Part shown: positions 23,541-35,639 of the stretch, one piece after another
How positions within the stretch are numbered: the stretch's first letter is position 1
How the letters are laid out: each line of letters opens with the position of its first letter
From: Diadema setosum
Taxonomy: Eukaryota; Echinodermata; Echinoidea; Diadematoida; Diadematidae
Length of the DNA: 64,000 nt
Direction: 5' to 3'
Assembly (NCBI RefSeq): GCF_964275005.1
Contig: NC_092705.1
Location: forward strand, 12,928,385-12,992,384
Position numbers and translations under genes: made by a program
The notes under the pieces: generated by a model
What the model was told of the DNA's origin: nothing
Databases searched by the model: none
The model's input: only the letters and a program-made list of their open reading frames with translations

Positions 23541-23872
23541 GATATCAAAATTTTATACATGGAGTCCTTGACGGATCCTGAGATGCCCTCACCTTCTAGA
23601 GTATTCACAAATTTTACAAGCTATGCTTTTCTTTGGAATTCCTCTTTTCCATGTAGAGTTATAAATTAAGATTATATTGCTTACTTGTTTATTTATCCAA
23701 ACCAGAGTTGATATCATTATAAAAATTGTATTCATGTTTTGTTGAAACGTACGTGATTCAAAGTTCCTTTAAATATTATGTACTCATGTAAGCGTTAGGT
23801 ATGTTACTTTGTGTTACTTTATAGGGAAATAAAGTAATTTTGAATTGAATTGAATTGAATTGAATTGAACGT
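23540..23872 (+). mobile_element. Retroposon 3' end with (TTGAA)n tail
   Basis: AT-rich non-coding sequence ends in an AATAAAG signal (23828-23834) and then a TTGAA pentamer tail at about 23842-23870. The same tail follows related AT-rich 3' ends near 27860, 35880, 44220, 45870 and 56490. Confidence 0.6.
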
Positions 23873-24319
23873 TGTGTATATGTTTGCTTTAGGTTACAGC
23901 AAGTCCATTTCTGTTTGACTGTTTCACCTAAACAGTCGAATGACTTTATTTACTCTATATAAGGTAAAGATTTAACCCGTCACTTTCGAGGGGGTTTTAA
24001 AGCATATATTAACCTTATGGAAAGATCATTGTGTCTGAGAAAGTGCTTTTTAACATTGTTAAAAAAAAAAGTTTAGTCAGCTGGAATTCTGGGGGTAAAA
24101 ACGTTTGCGACAAGTTTAATGAGGCAAACTGGCAATATCCTTAACTGGCTATACCACAGAAGTGAGACTGTGCATAAGATGGAGGATCAATAAGGCGTTA
24201 TTGATATCTAAGTTGTAGAGGAAAGCGAGTGCGGAAAGGAAAGGTTTTTGTATGGTTTGTTTCTTTCATTTCCATCTAAGAAGATGGATAAGTAACCGAG
24301 AGAGGGCGCAAGTTCAGTT

Positions 24320-24362
24320 TAGCGCTTGGGCTACTTAAGGGCTACTTAAGGGCTACTTAAGA
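24320..24362. repeat. Short tandem repeat GGGCTACTTAA
   Basis: The unit GGGCTACTTAA is repeated three times in a row (about 24326-24360). It is palindrome-poor and non-coding. Confidence 0.7.
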
Positions 24363-24619
24363 ATCTATGTGTTTCTGTCACTCGCTTTTGCGGCAATATA
24401 AAAGTGTCAACATGCTGCTTTTTTTTTTTATTCCAAGGAACCGTTTAACTTCTGTTAGAATATGATCGCGTAACAGATGATTATAACTTGGACGAGGAAT
24501 AATGATTAATTCCTTGAAAGTAGAATACATTATCTTTACTGGCATTTTGTAAAAAAGGAGAAGACCTGTAAAATGACATACAAAGTCTTTCACAGTTTCA
24601 CAATAAGCCAGTTCACAAA

Positions 24620-24830
24620 TAGCTCACGTGCACATTGGTATACAAATGACTTTTTTTCTCTCAGTTGTTTAGGTAGATATACTCATCTTCAGAGCGGAAT
24701 GATGCGGAAGCTTGCCCTACATAACAATCTACGGAATTCATGTTAAAAACAAAGCATGAACTTGCCTCTAGACCAGGTGACCCAAAATGGTCTGTCAGTT
24801 GACATTTCGGCATGCATCCATTGCATGGTT
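24620..24830. repeat. Dispersed repeat, copy 2
   Basis: Diverged copy of the 14270-14515 sequence, starting at the GCTCACGTGCACATTGGTA motif and including the CCAGGTGACC block near 24771-24783. Confidence 0.55.
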
Positions 24831-25189
24831 TTTGTATTTCCGGTCTACCTGAAAGTCATTTTCTTGCCACAAAAACGCGCTTTTTCGTTCGCATATTATA
24901 CGTTCGTTTCCAAAACTTGTGTATGGAGCTCACGACATCATCACCTAATCTAGGTGACAGTCTCTTGTGGAAGATGCGTGCAAGTCCCCTATGTGCGAGG
25001 CAAACATGGCGGCGCGACTGCTTCAATTGTTTGTAAAACGTGATGTGTCCAATGAGATATCCATAAACGTTACTTCCTATAAAGATCAGTGGTTGCAACT
25101 GATTGACAAATTGCCCTACATCGACGTAAATAGGCACTGAATTGATCAGTGTTTTAGTAGTAGCCATGATAAAAAATCATGGGCGTACA

Positions 25190-25261
25190 TACTCGAGCAG
25201 GATTCGAACCTACGACCTCCTGATCACCGAACAGGCGTCACCTCCACTAGACCACCGAGCT
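25190..25261 (-). tRNA. tRNA-like sequence (pseudogene or SINE head)
   Basis: The 72-nt minus-strand segment has a good A box (TGGTCTAGTGG) and a perfect B box (GGTTCGAATCC). It folds as a near-cloverleaf: acceptor AGCTCGG against TCGAGTA (5-6 pairs with wobbles), a D arm of 3 pairs, anticodon stem CCTG/CAGG, and T stem GTAGG/CCTGC. The anticodon loop is poor (TCGGTGA with C instead of the invariant U33), so no amino acid can be assigned with confidence. A degenerate tRNA gene or a tRNA-derived SINE head is more likely than a working tRNA. Confidence 0.5.
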
Positions 25262-25299
25262 TTCAGTGGTCAGTTCAGTTCAGATCAGTGGTTCTTGAC

Positions 25300-27445
25300 C
25301 ATGAATGTTCATTACTCTTTACACTATTGTGCGAACTCCTTGATAGGCCTATAGTTATGATGGGAGTATTATCCTAGCAATGGTGAGAGTATTTTAACGA
25401 TCTCATTTAGCAAGTGTCAAGCGTCCACAGTAAAATCCCAACTAAAGCATGTTACGCTGTGTCGAAGCACAAAAACAACCAAGAAGAAGAACAGAGCCAA
25501 AGAAAAAAGACCTTGCCGCGTCCTTGAGATAAGAATTCGTAACTACTGTTACCATCAGAGCAGACTACATAAAAAAAAAAATGAGTGCACGCAAACGGGA
25601 TTGAATAGAAAATCAGGCTCGTCCATGATCATTCAAGTTGACATGACAACTTTTCCTTCGATATCAAAAGTTGGCAGTGCAGTTTCAGAGTTTTATGAAA
25701 CGGAAATTGCTATGATAGCAAGCTGACATGCCAGCAGGGAAAGTTGACATCCCAGCAGGACTTGCAATCATAGCAACTTTGGTATGTTCATGAAATGGGC
25801 CCCAGGATTTCCTATGCTATAGGAATATCAATCTCACGAGAATCATACTATTATTATGCACATTAGAAGAGATCACGCATTTTACATCGCAATAGCAGTT
25901 TCCCAAGATCTTGTACATGGCTAGTCGTCTGTGCAGAGCTGATTTAACTCCTCCTGTGAAATTATAGGTCAATGTACCATAAACCACCAATTTCTGACGT
26001 AATTTTGCCTCAGAAATGATTGAATTGATTTGACACTTTGTTTGAAATGAATTGAAATTCATATTACATATTTCACAGCAGCAAAATACTAATCATAACA
26101 CTGAAAGAAAAAGCAACGTCAAAATCATCACAATACAATTCAAGACAGCCAAAAACTTTGAAACACACAAGTCATTAAATGTCATATTTCTATAATTCCA
26201 CCCCCCCCCCTCCAAAAAAAAAAAAAAAGAGAAAGATAAGCATAGGAAAAATGACTTAATCTTACAAAATGAAATAAACCATGATAATCACGTGAAGATT
26301 TGCCAGGCATATTGTAATGGGTTCAAATACATAGATTATGTGACCCTGCATCACAAACGCAACAAAAAGTCGCCAGACAAGGATTTTTAGTTAAAAGCAG
26401 ATTCTAAAAGAGCACACTTTGAGCTTTCAAATGGTGTATAACTCAATTCAGATGAATTCTCCTAACCTATCTAAATATTGGAAAGAAAGCACACACTCCT
26501 GAGAAGTGTGAACTGAGAAAAGAGGCTCTGAAATACAGTTTCTATTAAAGCGCTTAATCTTTACCAACCGTGATGGATGGGCGATGAATGAGACAAAAAG
26601 AGGATGTAAACCACTGGAATAACAACGAAGAAGGGAATATCAGATTAAGCTGAAATTGAGCATGCTTGAGAATTGATGTACAAAAGAAAATTTCGTGCAG
26701 AGAATAACAAAATAATATTAAACTGAATTAAATATTGTTTCTTCCATATCCAGCCAAATCCCTTATCCGAACGGGCGGCTGTCTCGACATGGTCGGATAC
26801 AGAGGTCGGACTGTATTTTCGTGAAGCTATCCATAATAACTATATCATACTTTGTATGTGTACACCCGCGAATCTCGTGATGCCTTTGTATTGTATATGG
26901 CAGATTTCTCGAAATACATGTATACAGGCATAATAGATAGTTTCAAAACAGCAACTGTTACTATGTGTGCGTCTATTTGTGCTGCAGATTTCTCGTTATA
27001 CATAAACCGCGAAGGAGCTAAACAAGTTTCGGTGGGTTGTGCTGTGGGAGTTGAGGAAATGCGCTTTGTGAAATCTGTATACAGCATCAATTCACATAGC
27101 TACACCATCTATCTTAACCATTTCCTACCCTCTAGCAATTCATAGTGATTGGAATAAAGAATTAGAATGTATTCAAAATTCATAACAAATCGCAATGAAC
27201 GAGGATGATGACGTAATAGCTTCACATATCAATGCATGATTGGGTGCTCCTGGAAGCAGAACAAAAGAAGAAAGAGTGTATGAATTTTACACAGATGAAC
27301 TTGTTTTTAAAGCAAGTGCTATTGTAATGGAATTACAAATAATTGCTGCATTTCTAGATAATGTGAGCCTCCTATGTCACCACTCTTATTCAGTGTAATA
27401 GTGAAATATGTTTTGGGTCTTTTAGAGTCTTGTTTTGTTTGCTCA
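25300..27445. other. Non-coding stretch
   Basis: No gene is seen. It contains a C/A homopolymer tract at about 26201-26229. An open frame at 26852-27145 has an open antisense partner and an internal repeat (GCAGATTTCTCG twice), arguing against coding. Confidence 0.4.
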
Positions 27446-27447
27446 AG

Positions 27448-27449
<2 letters not shown>

Positions 27450-27481
<32 letters not shown>
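27450..27481. repeat. (TA)n microsatellite
   Basis: About 30 bp of uninterrupted TA repeat. An imperfect palindrome, TACTACATAATGTAGTA, follows at 27499-27515. Confidence 0.9.
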
Positions 27482-27482
<1 letters not shown>

Positions 27483-27589
27483 CACTTTCAATTTATATAC
27501 TACATAATGTAGTATATAATGTATCGATTGATCTAGGCTTTTTATTTTTAGCTGTCTCGTCTCTTTTCTCATTTTTTCTCTTTTCCCGC

Positions 27590-27868
27590 ACACTTGTAGT
27601 TAAGTTATTCACCTATTTTTTTTTTTCCCTGTGAGGTGCCCACATAGTACAAGCACAGTCTTTTGAGTGGGTACCTCCACTTTTTTTTCGCAGAATGTAT
27701 AAATATGTTTGTATGAAAAATGCCTCACTTTGTAATGACTACTGACAATAATGTTATTCTTTGCTATCTATGTATCATTCCTTCAAACGCATGTCGAATT
27801 TATACTTTTTGTACTTTCTGTTGAAAGAAGTGAAAATAAGACCTTTGAATTGAATTGAAATTAATGTA
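27590..27868 (+). mobile_element. Retroposon 3' end with (TTGAA)n tail
   Basis: AT-rich non-coding segment ending in GAAAATAAGACC and a short TTGAATTGAATTGAA tail near 27848-27862, as in the other TTGAA-tailed copies of this window. Confidence 0.5.
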
Positions 27869-27869
27869 A

Positions 27870-28544
27870 AATTAGATAATTATTGTCTGGAATGTCCCTT
27901 TAAGAAAAGCCAACGAGGACAATAGGGACAATACAAGGAGCCGTGAGTGTCTGAAAGGCTATAATTAGCTTATAACCTTCGAGGGCAACTAGTTTCTCGG
28001 AAGAGTAAAGTCATCGTTTTTACTGTGCTATTAAAAGATGATAAAAATGCCATCGCTACCTAGCAACGCATGGGAATGTTATGGACCGGCTCCTCTGGAA
28101 TCAGAAAATAACATAACTTCGTTCATGGCAAGTCACGTATCTGTACACGTGACACTTCTTTATTCTTTGGTTTACAGACACTTGTCCTAATTGTATCACT
28201 CATATAAGATTATATAGAGCATGACATGCAAAATCATTGTCCTTTTTATCTAGTTTTGTTTTGTATACCCGGATTAGTTTTCGTTGTTTGTGTTGGGCAG
28301 ATGTCAAAGGCATAATTTATCCCTATCACTGCAATATCCATTAAATTATTCACTTGCTTGTCCTCTACATCTTCAGTTGAAGAAAATCACCATTCAAACA
28401 CATAATAAACATACAAAAATTGGTCATCCCGCGAGGATATGCAATTTCAACTTAAATGTATTTACGTATATTTATACGTCCAGTTGTAAGATAAAAGCAC
28501 AACCAAATAGCAGCACGCAATTATGGATTTTTACGTAACAACAA
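27870..28544. other. Non-coding stretch
   Basis: Unremarkable AT-rich sequence with no gene or repeat I can name. Confidence 0.4.
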
Positions 28545-28700
28545 TGATCATAATGATAATAACCATAATATTGATGATGATGATGATAATAATAATAACA
28601 ACAATAATAATAATGATAATAATAACAATAATAATAATAACAACAAATTACATAACGCTAAAGACACATTTCTAAGCGCCTTACAAGTAACAAAAGACAC
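28545..28700 (-). mobile_element. Probable LINE/SINE 3' end with (ATT)n tail
   Basis: On the minus strand, a CTTGTAAGGCGCTTAGAAA motif and GCGTTATGTAA lead into an (ATT/GTT)n tract (28545-28645 in plus coordinates). This resembles the GCGC...TATATAA-(ATT)n terminus of the L2-like copy at 12.6-12.9 kb. Confidence 0.45.
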
Positions 28701-29247
28701 GAGAGAAAATGAACATATAAATCGACTCACTACAAAGCTAGGACTGGTTGAAATGAAAGAAGAGACAAGAGAAGAGAACATAATATTATCAATTGGCATG
28801 AAAAGAAGACAGGAGAGACATTATTTTTTGTGTATTTCAACAGCTGGATTCCATGAATGACGCAAAGAGGTGTCCTATACGTTTCAGGAAGTGAAAGAAG
28901 AAAAATCAACAGGAGTATGGGATGAATTAAGTCAATTTGCATTGCTCGGTACTCCAGTAGATTTTCTTTTTAATTTTTCTTCATGAATGAGAAACAAGAG
29001 GGGATTTTCTTTTTTTTTTTTTTTTTGGGAGGGGGGTTCCTTTGGTAGGGAATTCCACATTGATGGCCTATAATACCGCATGATATCTCTGCACTACGAG
29101 GCCGGAAGCAGATAGACTTATATCAATTCGTTTCTTTCTCGTAGAACTATCAATCTCCTTTCATTGTTGGTTTTGCTGGATAAACTACATAGAGTACCGA
29201 AGTGATGATGTTCCAGTTTTTGTTACTAGCTCGGGCTGGAATCAGGG

Positions 29248-29352
29248 CCCCGTTGCCATAGAAACTTTGCGTTTTAAACGCAACTCTAAAAATCAAGTGC
29301 AAATCCCCCAAATCGCACGCATTTAATCGCAAGTCGAGTTTCTAGCCACGGG
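29248..29352. mobile_element. Short MITE
   Basis: The 105-bp palindromic element has ends CCCGTTGCCATAGAAACT and, in reverse complement, CCCGTGGCTAGAAACT. The interior holds AAACGCAAC/GTTGCGTTT-type pairs. Non-coding. Confidence 0.65.
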
Positions 29353-29394
29353 ACTCAGGTGGGTGCATGAACACACGGGCCAGGTGGGGTTATT

Positions 29395-29742
29395 TAGGAC
29401 CAGTTTCCATGGCGATGTATGGCTATGACATTACACTTATGCACTCTATTGTGGTCCTCCTCTTCTGCTCTTTCCTACTTCAGTGTCTCGACATCATGTC
29501 CCTTGTGTCCAGCATTCCGTCTATTCTCCTTTTTGTTTATCTGTCTCCTTCTTCTTCTCTCCCTATGTCTAATTGTCTCCCTTGTTTAATCTAATGTTTT
29601 ATAATGATTATGCTATAGTATAGACTGCACTTTTGTATTCCTCCCTGGTCATTTGGTTATGGTTTGTTTAGAATTTTCACAACCATGCAATTTTATTTTG
29701 TTTTGTCTGATTGTGAAGCAGAATAAATGCCAACGAACGAAC
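29395..29742 (+). mobile_element. Probable retroposon 3' end
   Basis: Non-coding, T/C-rich sequence ends in AATAAATGCCAACGAACGAAC (29722-29742), an AATAAA signal followed by a short CGAA repeat tail. Confidence 0.45.
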
Positions 29743-29744
29743 AT

Positions 29745-31705
29745 ATAATCAGGTTCTCCTCCTGCTTTAAATTGTCTTTTTGTTGCGATCAGTTGATATA
29801 TAATCTCTCATCAGAAAAGGCAAAGCCTCCTCAGCAGCCACCGCGAAGCTGTATCCAAATTTCATGGGATACGAAAGAACCCTCTTTTCTCCTTCCTATA
29901 GGGTTTAGTTTGCAAACACTGGCTATAATCTGACCCAATTAAAGCGACCGTGTCGATAAAGTAATCAACACATTAGTGTCAGCGTTATCTCTTCATTTGT
30001 CAAGTCGAACCTACTTAGGTGGTTATAAAAGGCGAATATTTTGAAATCATAAACCCTTAATGGTTATTGATTGCTTGGACTGCTTGCTACAGACAGGTGC
30101 CACCCGTTTTTAAACCGCTGTGTTGAGTGTTGGTTGTTTCGTTTGTTTCAAGTTTTGGCGTGTCTTCCACGTCTCTATGACCCTTCCCGTGTACTTTTCA
30201 AATGGCTATGACTTGTTACTCCTCACCGAATAATGCCCGATCGTGAGCAAGAAAGTAAGAAAAGATATGCTTTGTTCTTGATCCCAACTTAAACTATATA
30301 CTCCAGCGAGGTGACGCTATTCATCTACTTGCAAATGTATCCAACGCGCGAGCAATTCCAAGTTGCGATAACGATGGAGGCGAAAGAGAAATTTGTGGTT
30401 TAGCGGAGGCTAGTATTGCTGTGTCAAGATGAGTTCTTTTGCAGCCTTCAACATCACGATCTCAATGTAGATGATATTCTCGCCTTATTTCACAGTCATT
30501 GTCATTCTGAATATCTCTGATATGAATGCCATGGCAGCCATAAACATTAGGTTGGAAATCTACGAATTGTGTTTGGTCGGTTTTCGTCGTCTTGCTGTTT
30601 TTTTTTTTTTTTTGTTTTTTTTTTTTGTTTTGTTTTTTTGGTCTCAGTCAGTGATTGGCTTCAAAATTGTTTAAAATAATAAACATTCAAAGACCAGCTG
30701 GTCGATACCAATCTCCTTGTAAGTTTGCTTGAACTTCGAATCAAAATCTTAAATTGGTTTATCGTTTGTTAGTTTTATTTATGTTTTTTTTTTTTATTCT
30801 TATGTTTTTGGTTCTGTTTTGGGGTCATTCAATAGTCATAGATCACCAACTGACTTTCTAGAGAGTCCTACTGCAAACCTGCACTGGTCAACTCTGATGA
30901 GGTCGTGGATAGTCGATTCTATGATTATTTGACATTGTATTTCAAGTTTTTGGATTGCACTTGGGGAAAACAAAAACTGTGACAGGGTATCAGTGATAAG
31001 CTGATTAAAATGATGATGTTAATGATTACTTCAATTTCATAGTTGTAATTAAGTGGCACTAATGACAATATTCATGATACTGACTTCTTATAAAGGTCAC
31101 ACCCTATTACGTACGATATCGGCCATGCTCCTCGCGCTCGTGACGGTGTAGTTGTGGTAGCATCGATCAGCATCGGCAATGTAGCATGTAATTATCTCGA
31201 TTATTCCCCTTGTTCAATATCTCTATATGTCAATTTCTTCTATAATAACGTATAAACAATCAAGACACTTATCAAACTTTGTATCTTCTGATTTTGTGTT
31301 TTCATGTATTACGGATATTCTGTACAGGATATATTTCAGTAGAGACGAGATATACACTGAATTCAGTCGATATTTCGTGAATCGCTGAAGCAGCACACAA
31401 ACAGATCACATAAAATTTTCAATCTGGCCTCGAACATGTCAAAATGTAATTAGAAACTAAACCACCGAATTCCAAACGACTGGATTGTATGACTGGTTGC
31501 GAAGCAACCACTGCCTCTGCTATTAGTGAGTTCTATCATATACTCTTTGTTATGTACTTGCGAATGTTGACGCATTCTTACACACCTTTATAGCTTGAGA
31601 TGTCACTAGATTATCACGACTATAAAATTGACTACCTGGCAAATAATCACGGGCAAACATGAGATTGAAGTTGATGACGTAAGTAGTTTGAATACCTGCT
31701 CGGCC
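29745..31705. other. Non-coding stretch upstream of the transporter gene
   Basis: No gene is recognised. It has long T-runs at about 30599-30640 and 30786-30796. The open frame at 30471-30674 runs through the T-tract and is not convincing. Confidence 0.4.
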
Positions 31706-31709
31706 TCTC

Positions 31710-31715
31710 TATAAA
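31710..31715 (+). promoter_or_regulatory. Candidate TATA box of the SLC10-like gene
   Basis: TATAAA in the context CTCTATAAAGCTCG. A pyrimidine-rich initiator-like TTTTCAGCA lies about 28 nt downstream (31738-31746), followed by a segment ending in a consensus splice donor. Predicted from spacing only. Confidence 0.5.
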
Positions 31716-31740
31716 GCTCGAAGTCAGCGACGATTTCTTT

Positions 31741-31814
31741 TCAGCATCCTGAGAGATGATATTGAAACTACTCGCTGGTGGAGCGGCTGACGTAACATAA
31801 CAGTTTGCTAGACG
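31741..31814 (+). other. Predicted 5'-UTR exon with upstream ORF
   Basis: The segment between the putative initiator and the donor GACG|GTAAGT (31814/31815). The matching acceptor is TTCTTCGTAG|G at 31594+1000, that is 32594/32595, giving an intron of 780 nt. The exon contains a 14-codon upstream ORF (ATG 31756 to TAA 31800) that could damp translation of the transporter. Confidence 0.45.
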
Positions 31815-32617
31815 GTAAGTCAAAATTATTTGAGTTAACCCAATGATTATTAAGGGAACCGAATGTAAGCATCAGTCATATAGGAATCATATTGATATCG
31901 AATCATATAAAGGAGACAACCGGTTTTACAAAATCTCCTGCGTTTAGGCTTCAGTTGCGTATGAGATAAACATTGTAGCAGTTTTTTTTTTCTTTCCCTT
32001 TACAAAAGATAAACTATGCAATTACATTATAAGTAAATGGTCTTTCTTAAACTTTTTGTTTGTGTAACACAATGGTCAGAAAACATTCGCGTCTAATCGC
32101 TGGATCTCAACTGTTATTTTATCGCGACCAGAGTTTTCTGAAAACAGGACCACTCTTCATATAGAAATGGACAAAGAAAGCAAGATTAGCGAAAATATGT
32201 TTTTCTTAAACATGAAGCTCATCCGTTCAAGCATTCTTAAAACTTAGTCTTTCTTTTTTACTATAATAGAAAGGGAAAATGATTAAAATGAATAATCAAG
32301 CTCTTTGTCTTTGTAGATTAGTGCTGATTGGTCAGTCATTTTTAGAATAACTTCTTATGGCCATGAAGGCCAAAAAATGCATTAAACCTCTCCATGCCAG
32401 GGGCAAGATGATCATGTACAAAAGGGCATCTTGAGACAGTGATTATTCGGAGCAAAGAAAAGGTAAGGTATTTTGTTTGCCTCGGAAGAATAAAGACCTA
32501 AAAGTTGACCGCCTTGATAAAGTAAAAAACGAATGTTCGATTATTTTTAGACAACATTGACTTAAGCATTGATTTGCATTTTGTTTCTTCGTAGGTTTTA
32601 CTTTGATACACGTCATC

Positions 32618-34141
32618 ATGGCGATCAAGAAGACATACGTTCTTGTGCTTCTTTTCCTGACATTATGCCAAGTGGAGGGGCAGGAGGTGTCGCCGCGCTT
32701 TAATTTCTCGTACACCGCAGATTTCCTGGGGTTGTTCGAAGGTGAGAATGTTCCCCTTATAGTGTCAATTAATGCGATTGACTCCGGCATCACATCAGGG
32801 ACGCTACGACTCAAGAGCCTGGATCAGTCGATCTTCACAGTGAACAATCTCACAACCATCGACGTTGCGTCTCTAGGCCAAATCCCAGCGAATTTCACCA
32901 CGGTCATCGAAGGCTTGTTCGTAGGCATTTCGGATCTGGAGATCTACTTCACCGAGGGGGAGGCCGAGGACGGGGACCTGATCGAGTCGTATGTCGTCAA
33001 AGTCAAGCATGTCGATTCCATCTTAAATCCCCTGTTTTCCTACATGGTGTTGGCGTGGTTGATCATCTCGTACATCATGATGGGAAGCAAGATGGAGTTC
33101 AAAGGCATCTGGAAGATTATCAAGAAACCTTGGGTTCTGTTGCTTGCAATGGCCTGCCAGTTCTTCTTGATGCCCGCCCTTGCGTTTGCTTTGGCAAAGG
33201 CGTTCAGACTTGATAACACCACGTCCCTAGGGCTGATCATGGTCGGCACGTGTCCTGGAGGTTGGCTCAGCAACATCTTCAGCCTCCTTCTCGACTGCGA
33301 TTTCGTCCTCAGCCTAACGATGACCTTCTTCTCCACGATTTTCGCCATGGGAATGATGCCGTTCAACCTCTGGCTATATGCTCGTCCCCTCACCACTGGT
33401 GCCGAAGATCTTCAGACGCCCTTCTTGGACCTCTTCCTGCAGATCCTGTACCTCGTCATCCCTATCGGCATAAGTATGGTCATCGCTCGTTATTCGAGCA
33501 AGTTCCGGAAGTACTGCGAGAAGCTGTTGAAACCAGTAGCCACCATTTGTATCCTGGTAGCAGTGGGGCTTGGGGTTCCCGCCCAGCTCCATATTTACAA
33601 GAGCGCCAGTGGAGAGGAGTACGCTGTCTCTATCCTCCTTCCGTTCATGGGCTGCATCGCTGGACTCATAATAGCCAAAATCTGCTGCCTCGAGAAGCGG
33701 AAAGCCATTACCGTTTCCTTGGAAACCGGTGCTCAGAACAGCCTCCTCGCCGCCACCATGCTGGAGCTGTTCTACCCAGCTCCGGAGTCTGATCTCATCG
33801 GGAAAGTCCCTTACATTATGGCGCTCTTCAGTTTGGTTGAGGGAATCATTGTCACCATCATATACCTGCTCGCCAAGTATGTCTTCTGCAAGGCTCGGTT
33901 TGCCTCCGATGATTCTGACGAAGACGAGAACGAAAAGGAGAAGGAGATGAATGCAAACGACTACGAACTTCAGGATAAACGATGTGATACTCCTGTGAAG
34001 ACGCCACCGGTCGAGATAGAGAAATCTGCGATTGACCACTGCCTTACAATGTCAGCTTTGTCCAGCATTGGTATACAAGTGGACATGACAGAAACTGATG
34101 GCACAGAAGGAGGTGCGGACAACCGTGGTTTTACTGAGTGA
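32618..34141 (+). CDS. SLC10-family (SBF) sodium/solute cotransporter
   Basis: A single coding exon of 507 codons. I start at ATG 32618, 23 nt after a splice acceptor at 32594, because a signal peptide (MAIKKTYVLVLLFLTLCQ...) begins there. Residues about 23-135 form an extracellular domain with N-glycosylation sites (NFS, NLT, NFT). An SBF membrane domain follows from about 138 with eight to ten hydrophobic segments. Family signatures are GTCPGGWLSN (about 210) and ETGAQN (about 368), which matches the sodium-site region of bile-acid transporters. The acidic cytoplasmic tail is about 80 residues. The long N-terminal ectodomain resembles SLC10A3/A5-type members more than the ileal or hepatic bile-acid carriers; the substrate cannot be told. 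Likely a plasma or internal membrane symporter. Confidence 0.9.
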   Translation: MAIKKTYVLVLLFLTLCQVEGQEVSPRFNFSYTADFLGLFEGENVPLIVSINAIDSGITSGTLRLKSLDQSIFTVNNLTTIDVASLGQIPANFTTVIEGLFVGISDLEIYFTEGEAEDGDLIESYVVKVKHVDSILNPLFSYMVLAWLIISYIMMGSKMEFKGIWKIIKKPWVLLLAMACQFFLMPALAFALAKAFRLDNTTSLGLIMVGTCPGGWLSNIFSLLLDCDFVLSLTMTFFSTIFAMGMMPFNLWLYARPLTTGAEDLQTPFLDLFLQILYLVIPIGISMVIARYSSKFRKYCEKLLKPVATICILVAVGLGVPAQLHIYKSASGEEYAVSILLPFMGCIAGLIIAKICCLEKRKAITVSLETGAQNSLLAATMLELFYPAPESDLIGKVPYIMALFSLVEGIIVTIIYLLAKYVFCKARFASDDSDEDENEKEKEMNANDYELQDKRCDTPVKTPPVEIEKSAIDHCLTMSALSSIGIQVDMTETDGTEGGADNRGFTE

Positions 34142-34249
34142 CCATGTCACCACTCTTCAGCAGTTAAAGAGGCAGGTGGCTATAAAGACGAAATACTGTT
34201 ATGCATTTGTTTATTATTTTTTTATATTCAGGAATTGCTGATCTTTGTA

Positions 34250-34783
34250 CACTGTAAAAACATCGGTGTTAGATTTAACACCATGGTTGTTAAATCTAAC
34301 ACCGATCAAGTGTCAATAGAGGACCACACCGACAGGTATTGAAAGTATTTTGTGATGGTGTTGAAAAGTGTTCACCTGGCACTTCGTGGTGTTAATTTGA
34401 CACTGTAGCTGGTGATGTTCTGACACTGCGTTGGTGTTAATTCAACATTGACACCACTTGGTGTTGAGTTGATATTGCTGGTGTTAATTTCAATGGTATA
34501 ACACCCGCCCAGCTTCAATAAGGGACCACACCAACTGGTATTACTGTGGTGTAAATGTTTTCACACCTTTTTTTTTTCCAAAATCAAGTACTTTATCGGA
34601 AAGTTCTTGATCGTTTTGTTAAAGTTCAAAATCAACAAGAAAAACAGTAACCAAGTAACTAGTCAAAAAACACTTTCATACATTGAAGTGACACCAGGAG
34701 GTGTTAATCTAACACCAAAAATGAGCACCGAAAATTTAACACCAGCTCGGTGTTTCATATTTAACACCGGACTTTTTGCAGTG
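34250..34783. mobile_element. TA-flanked TIR element rich in GGTGTTA
   Basis: The ends CACTGTAAAAACATCGGTGT and, in reverse complement, CACTGCAAAAAGTCCGGTGT are flanked by TA (34248-34249, 34784-34785). The interior carries many copies of GGTGTTA/TAACACC in both orientations. It lies between the stop codon of the SLC10-like gene and the first clear AATAAA, so it may be transcribed as 3' UTR. Confidence 0.8.
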
Positions 34784-34930
34784 TAAAACCACGTCATAAA
34801 CTGCTTATAAGATTATGTGACAATTCTGTTCAATCTCACTCTAAGAGAAATGTTAGCGTTAAACTAATGTAAAACACTCTTCACTGTTTTTTTAATCAAT
34901 CGTTGATAGAAATTCTTCATGAACTGTGAC

Positions 34931-34936
34931 AATAAA
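34931..34936 (+). terminator. Candidate polyadenylation signal of the SLC10-like gene
   Basis: AATAAA about 790 nt after the stop codon and 147 nt beyond the TIR element. It is the first canonical signal downstream that I could find. Confidence 0.4.
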
Positions 34937-35357
34937 TTGACCACAATCAGTGAATGATGTCTATCATTCGCTTAAAAATCGTCATTTATTATTATCAAAA
35001 TATTTCAACAATGAGAATCATCACATCTCGAACTTGTGTTATCATTATTTTTTTTTCATTAGAGCGCAAGTTAATTATTTTTATTGACTCTTATGTTTGA
35101 CTTACATAGTCTCCGGAAAATTAGCAGATCTGAACAGTCTTATAGATATTTGTAAATAATGTTTGATGTAGATATTTGTAAATAATGTTTGTAAATAATG
35201 TTTGACGTGCCTTTTCCTTCTCTATTCTTCCCTGCTCCTCTTTCCTCGTTCTTCGTTGTCCAGTAGCTTTCCGAGTGCATTTCCTCAAATTCTGTTATTT
35301 CTGTGTTTTGCGTTGTTATTGTTGTTGTTGTCGTCGTTATGTTGTTGTTGTTTTTTC

Positions 35358-35397
35358 GGGGTTTTTTTTTTTTTTTTTTTTGGGGGGGGGGGGGGGT
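35358..35397. repeat. T-run followed by G-run
   Basis: A homopolymer T tract and then a G tract. It produces several Phe/Gly or Pro/Lys open frames that are artefacts. Confidence 0.9.
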
Positions 35398-35639
35398 TTG
35401 TGGCCGATTGTATATCTTCCTTTCTGGTCAATTTTCCTGGCATACCTGGCCTTATAGTGTCTGTGCCATAAATGTGATATGTTATATAGTTTATATGTTT
35501 GCATTCTAAAATCATAGTAAGTATTGTTCATAGTATCAGCATCATATATCAATGAGTAAAATGAATATGTTTTATTGGTATAATAAATTGGTGCTGTTGT
35601 TGTTTTGTTCCAGTGTTCCACATCTTACAAGCTTGGCTT

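Noticed and set aside
26852..27145. 97-codon open frame
   Set aside because: It contains an internal nucleotide repeat and an equally open antisense frame, with no recognisable motif.
33250..34039. Long open frames on both strands inside the SLC10-like coding exon
   Set aside because: They are shadows of the true frame, which alone carries the SBF motifs, signal peptide and membrane helices.
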